A stretch of DNA of 21,823 nucleotides from DATGMP01 sp035293565. GTDB taxonomy: Bacteria > Pseudomonadota > Alphaproteobacteria > BOG-932 > Roseiterribacteraceae. Where the stretch lies: positions 1 to 21,823 of the forward strand of contig DATGMP010000095.1 of the NCBI GenBank assembly GCA_035293565.1. Direction: 5' to 3'. Positions 8,054-16,048 of the stretch are shown here, one piece after another (positions within the stretch are counted from its first letter, which is position 1; every line of letters starts with the position of its first letter). The translations under genes were made by a program, and so were the position numbers. Under the pieces are notes generated by a model, which was given only the letters and a program-made list of their open reading frames with translations, did not search any database and was not told the origin of the DNA.

Positions 8054-9454
8054 CTAAATGTGAATCGGCCTTCCGTCGACCGCGAGGGCTGCTTCCTTGA
8101 CCGCCTCCTCGAGCGTCGGATGCGCGTGGCAGGTGCGGCCGATATCTTCGGCGGAGGCGCCGAACTCCATGGCGAGCACGACTTCGGCGATCAGCGTGCC
8201 GGCCTCGGCGCCGACGATGTGGACGCCGAGCACGCGGTCGGACTGAGCGTCCGCCAGGATCTTCACGAAGCCGTCGGTCGCGTTCATCGCGCGCGCTCGG
8301 CCATTCGCGGTGAAGGGGAACTTGCCGACTTTGTAGGCGATGCCGGCTTCCTTGAGCTGTTCCTCAGTCTTGCCGACCGAGGCGGCTTCGGGCCAGGTGT
8401 AGACCACGCCGGGCACAGTGTCGTAATCGACATGGCTCTTCTGGCCGGCGACGATCTCCGCCACCGCCACGCCCTCGTCCTCGGCCTTGTGCGCCAGCAT
8501 CGGCCCGGCGATCGCGTCGCCGATCGCATAGACGCCCGGCACGTTGGTTTGGAAATGCGCGTCGGTCTTGATGCGCCCGCGCTCGTCGAGCGCAATCCCC
8601 GCCTTGTCCAGCGCAAGACCTTCCGTGTAGGGACGGCGGCCGACCGAGACGAGAACGATATCCGCTTCGAGCGTCTCGGCATCCCCGCCCTTCGCCGGCT
8701 CGACTGTGAGCGTGACGCCCGACTTGCTCGGCTTGGCGCTGGTGACTTTCGTCGACAGCCGGAAGCTCATGCCCTGCTTTTGGAGGATGCGCTGCATCTG
8801 CTTGGACACTTCACCATCCATGCCCGGCAAGATCCGATCGAGGAATTCCACCACAAGCACTTCAGCGCCCAAGCGCTGCCATACCGACCCCATCTCGAGC
8901 CCGATATAGCCACCGCCGATCACCACCAGCTTCTTCGGCACCGACGAAAGCGCGAGCGCGCCTGTCGAAGAGACGATCTTCTTCTCGTCGATCGTAATAC
9001 CGGGCAACGGCATGACGTCGGAGCCGGTTGCGATGACGATCGCCTTCGCGGTGACGGTGCTGGTCCCGTCCGGTCCGCTCACGGACAGCATGTTCGGCCC
9101 GGTAAAGGACGCCGTGCCCTTGATCCAGTCGATCTTGTTCTTCTTGAAGAGGTAGGCGACGCCGTCGACATTCGCCTTCACCACCTTGTCCTTGTGGCCC
9201 TGCATCGCGACGAGATCGAGCGAGACTTCGCCAACCTTGACGCCGAACGCGCCAAGATGCTCGCGCGCCTCCTCATATTTCTCGGAAGCAGCGAGCAGCG
9301 CCTTGGACGGGATGCAGCCGATATTGAGGCAGGTGCCGCCGAGCGTCTCACGTTTTTCGACGCAGGCCGTCTTGAAGCCGAGCTGCGCCGCGCGGATCGC
9401 GCACACATACCCGCCCGGGCCCGAGCCGATCACGACGAAATCGTAGTCTGCCAT
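8054..9454 (-). CDS. lpdA: Dihydrolipoyl dehydrogenase (E3)
   Basis: 466 residues. This FAD flavoprotein re-oxidises the dihydrolipoyl arms of the 2-oxoglutarate (and possibly pyruvate) dehydrogenase complex, reducing NAD+. Seen are the FAD motif GSGPGGY (11-17), the redox disulfide GGTCLNIGCIPSKAL (Cys42 and Cys47), the NAD fold VVIGGGYIGLEMGSVW, the second FAD motif VYAIGDAIAG and the C-terminal interface pair His445/Glu450 in HAHPTLEEAV. AAAGGA lies 4 bases upstream of the ATG. It is the last gene of the suc operon, separated from sucB by 116 bases that hold two facing REP-like hairpins. The 3' end nearly touches the convergent ndh gene, leaving no room for a dedicated terminator between them. 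Confidence 0.97.
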   Translation of the reverse strand: MADYDFVVIGSGPGGYVCAIRAAQLGFKTACVEKRETLGGTCLNIGCIPSKALLAASEKYEEAREHLGAFGVKVGEVSLDLVAMQGHKDKVVKANVDGVAYLFKKNKIDWIKGTASFTGPNMLSVSGPDGTSTVTAKAIVIATGSDVMPLPGITIDEKKIVSSTGALALSSVPKKLVVIGGGYIGLEMGSVWQRLGAEVLVVEFLDRILPGMDGEVSKQMQRILQKQGMSFRLSTKVTSAKPSKSGVTLTVEPAKGGDAETLEADIVLVSVGRRPYTEGLALDKAGIALDERGRIKTDAHFQTNVPGVYAIGDAIAGPMLAHKAEDEGVAVAEIVAGQKSHVDYDTVPGVVYTWPEAASVGKTEEQLKEAGIAYKVGKFPFTANGRARAMNATDGFVKILADAQSDRVLGVHIVGAEAGTLIAEVVLAMEFGASAEDIGRTCHAHPTLEEAVKEAALAVDGRPIHI

Positions 9455-9470
9455 GACGTCCTTTCCGGAT

Positions 9471-9558
9471 CGTCATGCCCGTACTCGTTACGGGCATCCA
9501 CGCGAATTGGCTGGATCGACACGCCACGTGGATGCCCGCGATAAATGCGGGCATGACG
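9471..9558. repeat. Head-to-head pair of REP-like hairpin repeats (BIME-like)
   Basis: Two 32-base units, 9471-9502 and 9527-9558, lie in opposite orientation around a 24-base centre. Their outer ends share CGTCATGCCCG and their inner ends share CGGGCATCCACG. Each unit is itself a hairpin: ATGCCCGTA/TACGGGCAT with a 5-base loop on the left, and ATGCCCGC/GCGGGCAT with a 7-base loop on the right. The loops differ while the arms are conserved, as expected for dispersed REP-type elements. The pair lies between sucB and lpd and could act in mRNA stability, partial termination or pausing. No transposase is nearby. Confidence 0.8.
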
Positions 9559-9570
9559 GACTAGGGAAAC

Positions 9571-10842
9571 TCACAAGTCTAAAAGAAGCCGCTGCGGGTC
9601 TTCGATCGCGTCCTTGATGCGGACGAGGAAGGAGACCGCCTCGCGGCCGTCGATGGTGCGGTGGTCGTAGGAGACGGCGAGGTACATCATCGGGCGGATC
9701 TCGATCTTGCCATCCACCGCGACCGGCCGGTCCTGGATCTTGTGCATGCCCAGGATCGCCGATTGCGGAGGATTCAAGATCGGGGTCGACATCAGCGAAC
9801 CGAAGATGCCGCCATTGGTGATGGTGAAAGTGCCGCCCTGCAGCTCCTCGATCGAGAGCTTGCCCTCACGCGCGCGTCCGCCGAGATCGGCGATTTCCTT
9901 CTCGATCTGCGCGAAGCTCTTTTGGTCGGCGTCGCGCACCACCGGCACGATCAGACCGTTCGGCGTCGAGACCGCGACGCCGATATCATAATAGTTCTTG
10001 TAGACGAGATCGCTGCCGTCGATCTCGGCATTGACCGACGGAAAATCCTGCAGCGCGGCGATTGACGCCTTCACGAAAAAGGACATGAAGCCGAGCTTCA
10101 CGCCATGCTTCTTCTCGAACGTATCCTTGTAGTGCGAACGCATCGCCATGACGTGGCTCATATCCACCTCGTTGAAGGTGGTGAGCATGGCGGCGGTGTT
10201 CTGCGCCTCCTTCAGGCGCTCGGCGATACGCTGGCGAAGCCGCGTCATGCGCACGCGCTGCTCGCGCTCGGTGCGCGGGCGAGGGCCCGAAGGCGCAGGC
10301 GGAGGAGCCTGGAGCGGAGCCTTGGCCGCGGGCGGCGCGGCTTGTTCGAAAGCGGGCGCCACGGGCGCGGCGGCGAGCACATCACCTTTGGTCAGCCGGC
10401 CGTCCTTGCCGGTCGGCGTTACGGCCGCGGGATCGATCCCCTTTTCCTCCGCGATCTTGCGTACAGCGGGGCCTGATTTGGCGAGACCTTCGGCGGTTCC
10501 TTTTGCAGGCGCGGGAGCCGCGGCAGCAGGAGCCGGCTTAGGCGCCGGCGCAGCGGGTGCTGCCGCAGCCCGTCCGCCATTCGGCTTTGCCGACTTCGCC
10601 GGAGCTGCGCCATCGGCGATCGTTCCCAGCAACGCGCCGACATTCACCGTCGCGCCTTCCTGGACAGCGATCTCTCCCAGCGTACCCGCTGCCGGCGCGT
10701 TGACCTCGAGCGTCACCTTGTCGGTCTCCAGCTCGACCAGCGGATCGTCGACGGCAACCGCGTCGCCCGGATGCTTGAGCCACCGGGCGACCGTCGCCTC
10801 GGTCACCGACTCGCCCAGCGCGGGCACCTTGATGTCCGTCAT
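9571..10842 (-). CDS. sucB: 2-oxoglutarate dehydrogenase E2, dihydrolipoyllysine succinyltransferase
   Basis: 423 residues. Transfers the succinyl group from lipoamide to CoA and forms the core of the 2-oxoglutarate dehydrogenase complex. Domains in order are an N-terminal lipoyl domain with the lipoylated Lys42 in ELETDKVTLEV, an Ala/Pro-rich flexible linker (about 85-115), a peripheral subunit-binding domain (about 125-160, GPAVRKIAEEKGIDPAAV) and a second Ala/Pro linker. The acyltransferase domain ends in SYDHRTIDGREAV, with catalytic His394 and Asp398. AAGGAG lies 9 bases upstream of the ATG. It follows sucA after 22 bases, so it is part of the same transcript. One lipoyl domain is usual for SucB, which with the suc context separates it from pyruvate dehydrogenase E2. 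Confidence 0.97.
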   Translation of the reverse strand: MTDIKVPALGESVTEATVARWLKHPGDAVAVDDPLVELETDKVTLEVNAPAAGTLGEIAVQEGATVNVGALLGTIADGAAPAKSAKPNGGRAAAAPAAPAPKPAPAAAAPAPAKGTAEGLAKSGPAVRKIAEEKGIDPAAVTPTGKDGRLTKGDVLAAAPVAPAFEQAAPPAAKAPLQAPPPAPSGPRPRTEREQRVRMTRLRQRIAERLKEAQNTAAMLTTFNEVDMSHVMAMRSHYKDTFEKKHGVKLGFMSFFVKASIAALQDFPSVNAEIDGSDLVYKNYYDIGVAVSTPNGLIVPVVRDADQKSFAQIEKEIADLGGRAREGKLSIEELQGGTFTITNGGIFGSLMSTPILNPPQSAILGMHKIQDRPVAVDGKIEIRPMMYLAVSYDHRTIDGREAVSFLVRIKDAIEDPQRLLLDL

Positions 10843-10864
10843 CGGTCCTCGCTCCTTGTGCCGA

Positions 10865-13714
10865 TCAGGCTAAAGCATCCCCGATCAGCTGTGCTTGTTC
10901 CTCATTGTGCCAACGCAAGAGGCCGGTCGCGGTCGCGGCCATCTCCGGGCGTCCGACATAAGCTGGACGACCGGTCTTGTGCTTCAAGCCCCCGAGCACG
11001 CGTTCGATTTTGCGATCGACGAAGAACCAGGCGCCCATGTTTTCAGGCTCCTCCTGGCACCACACGACCTCGGCGTTTGGATATTTCGCGAGCTCGCAGG
11101 CGAGCGGCTCGTCGGGGAAAGGATAGAGCTGCTCCAGCCGCAGGATCGCAATGTCCTCGATCTTGCGTTCGGCGCGCGCCGCGGCGAGATCATAATAGAC
11201 CTTTCCGCTGCAGAGAACGACGCGGCGCACTTTCTCGCCGGGCAGATTGTTCGTACCCTCGTCGGCCAGCACGCGATGGAACGAGCTGCCCGGCCCGAAA
11301 TCGGCAAGCTTCGATACGGCAGCCTTGTGGCGCAGCAGCGACTTCGGCGTCATCACGACCAGCGGCTTGCGGAAGTTCCGCCGCACCTGGCGGCGAAGCA
11401 CGTGGAAATAGTTGGCGGGCGTAGTGCAGTTGACCACCTGCCAATTGTCTTCCGCCGAGAGCTGCAGATAGCGCTCGAGCCGCGCGGAGGAGTGTTCCGG
11501 CCCCTGCCCCTCATAGCCGTGCGGCAGCAGCAGCACCAGGCCGGACATGCGCAGCCATTTGGCCTCGCCGGCCGCGACGAACTGGTCGATGATGACCTGA
11601 GCGCCGTTGGCGAAGTCGCCGAACTGCGCTTCCCACAGCACCAGCGCATGCGGGTCGGCCAGCGAATACCCGTATTCGAAGCCGAGCACCGCCGCTTCGG
11701 AGAGCGGGCTGTCATGCACCTCGAACGTCGCCTGGCGCGGCGAGATGCTGGTCAGCGGGATGTGCCGCGACTCGGTCTCTTGGTCGTAGAGCACCGCATG
11801 GCGCTGGCTGAAGGTGCCGCGGCCCGAATCCTGACCGGACAGTCGCACCGGCACCAGATCAAGCAGAAGCGAGCCGAACGCCAAGGCCTCGCCGGTTGCC
11901 CAGTCGATGCCTTCGCCGGTCGCCAGCATCTGCTCCTTGGCCTTCAGCTGGCGCGCGATCTTGGGATTGAGGTTGAAGCCCTCCGGCACGCGCGTCAGCG
12001 CTTCGCCGACCTGCTTCAGCCGCGCGATCGGCACGGCGGTGTCGCCGCGCGCATAATCGGCCGAGGCAGCCTCGAAGCCCGCCCAAGCGCCCTCGAGCCA
12101 ATCGGCCTTGTTGGGCTTGTAGGCTTTGCTCGCTTCGAACTCGGACTCCAGCCTGGCCTGGAAGTCCTGCTCCAGGTGCGCCGCCTCTTCGGCTGTGATG
12201 ATGCCCTCGGCGGCCAGCTGCTCCGCATAGAGTGTGCGGACTGATTTGTGATTTCCGATCGCCTTGTACATCAAGGGCTGCGTGAAGGCCGGCTCGTCGC
12301 CTTCATTGTGGCCGAAGCGGCGGTAGCAGAACATGTCGACGACCACGTCCTTCTTGAACCGCTGCCGGAATTCGGTGGCAATTCGCGAGACATGCACGAC
12401 CGCTTCCGGATCGTCGCCATTCACGTGGAAGATCGGCGCTTGCACCGCCTTAGCCACGTCAGTCGGATAGGGTCCTGAACGCGAATAGCTGGGCGAGGTG
12501 GTGAAGCCGATCTGATTGTTGATCACGAAATGGACGGTCCCGCCGGTGCGATAGCCGCGCAGCTCCGACAGCGCCAGCGTCTCGGCGACCAGGCCCTGCC
12601 CGGCCATCGCGGCATCGCCGTGGATGAGAAGCGCCACCACCTGGTCGCGCTCGGGAATGTCGCCGCGCTGGGACTGCTTCGCGCGCACCTTGCCTTCAAC
12701 CACCGGATTGACCGCCTCAAGGTGCGACGGGTTCGCCGTGAGCGACAGGTGAATGACGTTGCCGTCGAAATCGCGATCGGAGGACGTGCCGAGATGGTAT
12801 TTCACGTCACCCGAGCCCTGGACGTCCTCCGGGCCCGCGGGGTTGCCCTGAAACTCCGAGAAGATCGCCGAGAAGGGCTTGCCGAACACATTGGTCAGCA
12901 TGTTGAGGCGGCCGCGATGGGCCATGCCCAGCACGATCTCCTTCACACCCAGCTGCCCGCCGCGCTTGATGATCTGCTCAATCGCCGGGACTGTCGCCTC
13001 GGCGCCGTCGAGCCCGAAGCGTTTGGTGCCCGTATATTTCAGCTGCAGGAAATGTTCGAAGCCCTCGGCCGCGGTCAGCCGCTGCAGGATCGCGCGCTTG
13101 CCGGTCTCGGTGAACTCGGTCTGATTCTGGACGTTCTCGATGCGCTCCTGGATCCAGGCCTTCTGCTCCGGCTCCTGGATATGCATGAACTCGACGCCGA
13201 TATGGCCGCAGTAGGTAGCGCGCAGCCGCTCCATGATCTGACGGAGCGTCGGATTCGCGAGCCCGAGCACCTTGTCGATGAAGATCGGCCGATCCCAATC
13301 GCTCTCGACGAAGCCGTACGTCGCGGGATCGAGCTCGGGATGCATCCGGGGCTTCTCGAGGCCGAGGGGATCGAGCGTCGCCATCAAATGGCCGCGGACC
13401 CGGTAGGCCCGGATCAGCATCAGCGCTCGAATCGAATCCTTGACCGCGGTTTCGATCTGCTCCTTGGAGGTCGTGGCCGCGATACCGCCGTTGCCGCTCG
13501 GACGCGGCAGCGGCTCCAACGCATGCGCCGCCCGTGCGTCTTCGATCCAGCTGGGTCCGTTAAGTTCCGCTAAGAGCGTCCGCTCGTCGTCGCCGAGCTC
13601 AGAAAAAAACTTGCCCCAGCTCGCATCGACCGCGCCAGGGTCTTGCAAGTAACGGGCATAGAGCTCGGCCACATAGGCGCTGTCCGCGCCGGAGAGAAAT
13701 TCTGTCTGCGCCAT
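10865..13714 (-). CDS. sucA: 2-oxoglutarate dehydrogenase E1 component
   Basis: 949 residues from the ATG at 13714. This thiamine-diphosphate enzyme decarboxylates 2-oxoglutarate and succinylates the lipoyl arm of SucB. The N-terminal helix (EFLSGADSAYVAELYARYLQ) is the segment that docks E1 to the E2 core in this family. The core holds GMAHRGRLNML, the ThDP region and GHNEGDEPAFTQPLMYK. Near the C-terminus are the transketolase-like HSSARLERYLQL and the terminal PAYVGRPEMAATATG. An in-frame TTG at 13759 would add 15 residues but has no ribosome-binding site. The ATG also lacks a strong one and instead follows a GC-rich hairpin, so the start is the main uncertainty. Length matches E1o rather than the shorter pyruvate E1 forms. 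Confidence 0.96.
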   Translation of the reverse strand: MAQTEFLSGADSAYVAELYARYLQDPGAVDASWGKFFSELGDDERTLLAELNGPSWIEDARAAHALEPLPRPSGNGGIAATTSKEQIETAVKDSIRALMLIRAYRVRGHLMATLDPLGLEKPRMHPELDPATYGFVESDWDRPIFIDKVLGLANPTLRQIMERLRATYCGHIGVEFMHIQEPEQKAWIQERIENVQNQTEFTETGKRAILQRLTAAEGFEHFLQLKYTGTKRFGLDGAEATVPAIEQIIKRGGQLGVKEIVLGMAHRGRLNMLTNVFGKPFSAIFSEFQGNPAGPEDVQGSGDVKYHLGTSSDRDFDGNVIHLSLTANPSHLEAVNPVVEGKVRAKQSQRGDIPERDQVVALLIHGDAAMAGQGLVAETLALSELRGYRTGGTVHFVINNQIGFTTSPSYSRSGPYPTDVAKAVQAPIFHVNGDDPEAVVHVSRIATEFRQRFKKDVVVDMFCYRRFGHNEGDEPAFTQPLMYKAIGNHKSVRTLYAEQLAAEGIITAEEAAHLEQDFQARLESEFEASKAYKPNKADWLEGAWAGFEAASADYARGDTAVPIARLKQVGEALTRVPEGFNLNPKIARQLKAKEQMLATGEGIDWATGEALAFGSLLLDLVPVRLSGQDSGRGTFSQRHAVLYDQETESRHIPLTSISPRQATFEVHDSPLSEAAVLGFEYGYSLADPHALVLWEAQFGDFANGAQVIIDQFVAAGEAKWLRMSGLVLLLPHGYEGQGPEHSSARLERYLQLSAEDNWQVVNCTTPANYFHVLRRQVRRNFRKPLVVMTPKSLLRHKAAVSKLADFGPGSSFHRVLADEGTNNLPGEKVRRVVLCSGKVYYDLAAARAERKIEDIAILRLEQLYPFPDEPLACELAKYPNAEVVWCQEEPENMGAWFFVDRKIERVLGGLKHKTGRPAYVGRPEMAATATGLLRWHNEEQAQLIGDALA

Positions 13715-13721
13715 GTTTCGA

Positions 13722-13743
13722 CACCGGCCCGCCCCTGCCGGTG
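13722..13743 (-). other. GC-rich stem-loop directly upstream of sucA start
   Basis: Perfect 7-bp stem CACCGGC (13722-13728) / GCCGGTG (13737-13743). The 8-base loop, read on the minus strand, is AGGGGCGG, the only purine-rich SD-like stretch before sucA. The stem ends 7 bases before the ATG. It could present the SD-like loop to ribosomes or limit sucA translation relative to sucD. The dyad is plain in the sequence; the function is inference. Confidence 0.4.
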
Positions 13744-13798
13744 CCCCCGAATTGTTCAAGGTCGAAGGAAGTTACTGTCGACGCGTTAACAAATAAGA

Positions 13799-14674
13799 CT
13801 AACCCTTCAGCACCTCCAGCATCGTACTCCCCAAAGCGGCTGGCGAATTTGCAACCCTGATCCCGGCCGACCGCATGGCCTCCATCTTGGCCGGCGCCGT
13901 GCCCCGGCCGCCCGAGATGATGGCGCCCGCATGGCCCATCCGGCGGCCCGGCGGGGCGGTGACCCCGGCGATGAAGCCCACCATCGGCTTCTTGCGCTTA
14001 TCGCGCTTGACGAAGTCGGCCGCGTCCTCCTCGGCGGTGCCGCCGATCTCGCCGATCATAATGATCCCGACCGTCTCGTCGTCGGCGAGGAACATATCAA
14101 TGGCCTCGACGAAATTGGTGCCGTTGACCGGGTCGCCGCCGATCCCGATGCAGGTCGTCTGCCCCAGCCCGGCCGCGGTCGTCTGTGCCACCGCTTCGTA
14201 AGTCAGCGTTCCCGAACGCGACACGATGCCGATCTTGCCGCGCTGATGGATGTGGCCGGGCATGATGCCGATCTTGCACTCGCCCGGCGTGATGACCCCC
14301 GGACAGTTGGGGCCGATGAGCCTGGTCTTGGAGCCGGTCAGCGCCCGCTTCACCCGCACCATGTCGAGTACCGGTATACCCTCGGTGATGCAGACGGCGA
14401 GTGGGATCTGCGCGTCGATCGCCTCTAAGATCGCGTCCGCTGCGAACGGCGCGGGCACATAGATCACCGAAGCCGTGGCCCCGGTCTTCCGCACCGCGTC
14501 GGCCACCGTATCGAAAACCGGCAAGTCGAGATGGGTGGCGCCGCCTTTGCCGGGAGTCACACCGCCCACCATCTTCGTGCCATAGGCGATCGCCTGCTCG
14601 GAATGGAATGTCCCCTGGGCACCCGTGAAGCCCTGGCAGATGACCTTGGTATCCTTATTGACGAGAACGGCCAT
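13799..14674 (-). CDS. sucD: Succinyl-CoA synthetase alpha subunit
   Basis: 291 residues. Binds CoA and carries the phosphohistidine intermediate of succinyl-CoA synthetase, which couples succinyl-CoA cleavage to NTP formation. Seen are the N-terminal CoA-binding Rossmann region (VICQGFTGAQGTFHSEQAI), the conserved GPNCPGVITPGECKIGIMPG, and His248 in GRRMGHAGAIISGG, the phosphorylated residue of the family. The ATG is one base after the sucC stop, with AAGGAGG inside the end of sucC, so translation is coupled and the two subunits are made in equal amounts. The gap to sucA is 84 bases. Confidence 0.97.
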   Translation of the reverse strand: MAVLVNKDTKVICQGFTGAQGTFHSEQAIAYGTKMVGGVTPGKGGATHLDLPVFDTVADAVRKTGATASVIYVPAPFAADAILEAIDAQIPLAVCITEGIPVLDMVRVKRALTGSKTRLIGPNCPGVITPGECKIGIMPGHIHQRGKIGIVSRSGTLTYEAVAQTTAAGLGQTTCIGIGGDPVNGTNFVEAIDMFLADDETVGIIMIGEIGGTAEEDAADFVKRDKRKKPMVGFIAGVTAPPGRRMGHAGAIISGGRGTAPAKMEAMRSAGIRVANSPAALGSTMLEVLKG

Positions 14675-14675
14675 T

Positions 14676-15845
14676 TTACGCGGCCTCCTTGACGGCGTTG
14701 ACGATCTTTTCGGCGGCGTCCGCCAGATCGTCGGCCGAGATGATCTTGAGGCCGGATTCGCTGAGTATCTTCTTGCCCAATTCGACGTTCGTCCCTTCGA
14801 GCCTCACAACGAGCGGAACATGCAGCGCCACCTCCCGCGCCGCCGCGACAACGCCCTCGGCGATGACGTCGCAGCGCATGATGCCGCCGAAGATGTTGAC
14901 CAGAACGCCCTCGACGTGGGGGTCGGAGAGGATGAGCTTGAACGCGGTGGTCACCCGCTCGCGCGTGGCGCCGCCGCCGACATCGAGGAAGTTCGCAGGC
15001 TCGGCGCCATAAAGCTTGATGATGTCCATCGTCGCCATGGCTAGGCCCGCGCCGTTCACCATGCAGCCGATGTTGCCGTCGAGCTTGACATAGTTGAGCT
15101 CGTGCTTGCCCGCCTCGAGCTCGATCGGATCTTCTTCGGCCTCATCGCGCAGCGCCTGCACGTCGCGGTGCCGGAAGAGCGCGTTGTCGTCGAAATTCAT
15201 CTTGGCGTCGAGCGCGAGCACATCGCCCGCGCCGGTCACCACCAACGGGTTGATCTCGACGATCGAAGCGTCGAGGTCGGTGAAGGCCTGGTACATGCCG
15301 GTGAGGAATTTGGTGGCGCTGGAGACCTGCTTGCCTTCGAGCCCAAGGCCGAAGGCGATCTCGCGCGCGTGGAACGCCTGGAAGCCCATGACCGGATCGA
15401 CCGCCACGCGAAGGATCTTCTCCGGCGTCTTGGCGGCGACTTCCTCGATCTCCATGCCGCCCTCGGTCGATGCCATCACGGTGACCCGCGAGGTCGCCCG
15501 GTCGATCAGCATGCCGACATAGAGCTCGCGCTTGATGTCGCAGCCTTCCTCGATATAGACGCGCTTGACTTCGCGGCCGGCGGGCCCCGTCTGGTGCGTG
15601 ACGAGCACCTTGCCCAACATGTCCTCGGCCCGTGCGAACACGTCCTCGAGCGACTTCACCACCTTCACGCCGCCGGCCTTGCCGCGGCCGCCCGCATGGA
15701 TCTGCGCCTTCACCACCCAGACGGGCCCGCCGAGCTTGGTCGCGACCTCGGCCGCCTCCTGCGCCGTATAGGCGACGCCGCCGCGCGGGACCGCGACGCC
15801 ATACTTCTGGAGCAGCGCCTTGGCCTGATATTCGTGAACGTTCAT
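14676..15845 (-). CDS. sucC: Succinyl-CoA synthetase beta subunit (ADP-forming type)
   Basis: 389 residues from the ATG at 15845, which gives the family-standard N-terminus MNVHEYQAKALLQKYGV. A longer frame to 15968 adds 41 Arg/Pro-rich residues typical of untranslated GC-rich DNA. An ATP-grasp domain (about 1-240) shows VVKAQIHAGGRGKAGGVKVV, and EINPLVVT marks the succinate/nucleotide site. The C-terminal CoA-ligase domain has FLDVGGGATRERV and NIFGGIMRCD. It is the first gene of the sucC-sucD-sucA-sucB-lpd operon. No malate dehydrogenase gene, often upstream in alphaproteobacteria, is present; a divergent siderophore receptor occupies that place. Confidence 0.97.
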   Translation of the reverse strand: MNVHEYQAKALLQKYGVAVPRGGVAYTAQEAAEVATKLGGPVWVVKAQIHAGGRGKAGGVKVVKSLEDVFARAEDMLGKVLVTHQTGPAGREVKRVYIEEGCDIKRELYVGMLIDRATSRVTVMASTEGGMEIEEVAAKTPEKILRVAVDPVMGFQAFHAREIAFGLGLEGKQVSSATKFLTGMYQAFTDLDASIVEINPLVVTGAGDVLALDAKMNFDDNALFRHRDVQALRDEAEEDPIELEAGKHELNYVKLDGNIGCMVNGAGLAMATMDIIKLYGAEPANFLDVGGGATRERVTTAFKLILSDPHVEGVLVNIFGGIMRCDVIAEGVVAAAREVALHVPLVVRLEGTNVELGKKILSESGLKIISADDLADAAEKIVNAVKEAA

Positions 15846-15897
15846 GGAAATGCCGGAATCGTTGGCGGAAGGCCGAGGTCGTGCCCGGCCGCGCCGC

Positions 15898-15925
15898 AAT
15901 CTAGCACCCCCGCCGCCCAGGGCAA
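15898..15925 (-). promoter_or_regulatory. Candidate promoter of the suc operon
   Basis: On the minus strand TTGCCC (15925-15920), a 16-base spacer and TAGATT (15903-15898) lie about 50-80 bases before the sucC ATG. Both hexamers match sigma-70 consensus at 4 of 6 positions. The -35 overlaps a perfect dyad CCAGGG/CCCTGG (15917-15931). Found by reading only. Confidence 0.35.
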
Positions 15926-16048
15926 CCCTGGTGTTTGCGATGCAATATCGTCCTACCTGGGGAAGCACGCCCTTTCGTCGTCCTTAAGGGAAAGATGATC
16001 CGCTCGGGCATCCAATTCCGGGCCAGTCAGCAGTCGGAATCCCCCTCA

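Noticed and set aside
8060..9544. 494-codon open frame on the plus strand
   Set aside because: It is exactly antisense to lpd, whose motifs are complete; long antisense frames are common in GC-rich DNA.
10895..13573. Two long plus-strand open frames (10895-12244 and 12530-13573)
   Set aside because: Antisense shadows of sucA with no recognisable domain.
13715..13759. TTG start for sucA, 15 codons upstream
   Set aside because: No ribosome-binding site before the TTG, and the added residues run through the hairpin.
15935..15945. TTGCGATGCAA palindrome as a Fur/Irr-type iron box for the receptor gene
   Set aside because: Only 4-bp arms and no good match to a known iron box; too weak to call.
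15846..15968. Longer N-terminus for sucC
   Set aside because: The extra 41 residues are Arg/Pro-rich and unlike the family; the ATG at 15845 gives the standard SucC N-terminus.
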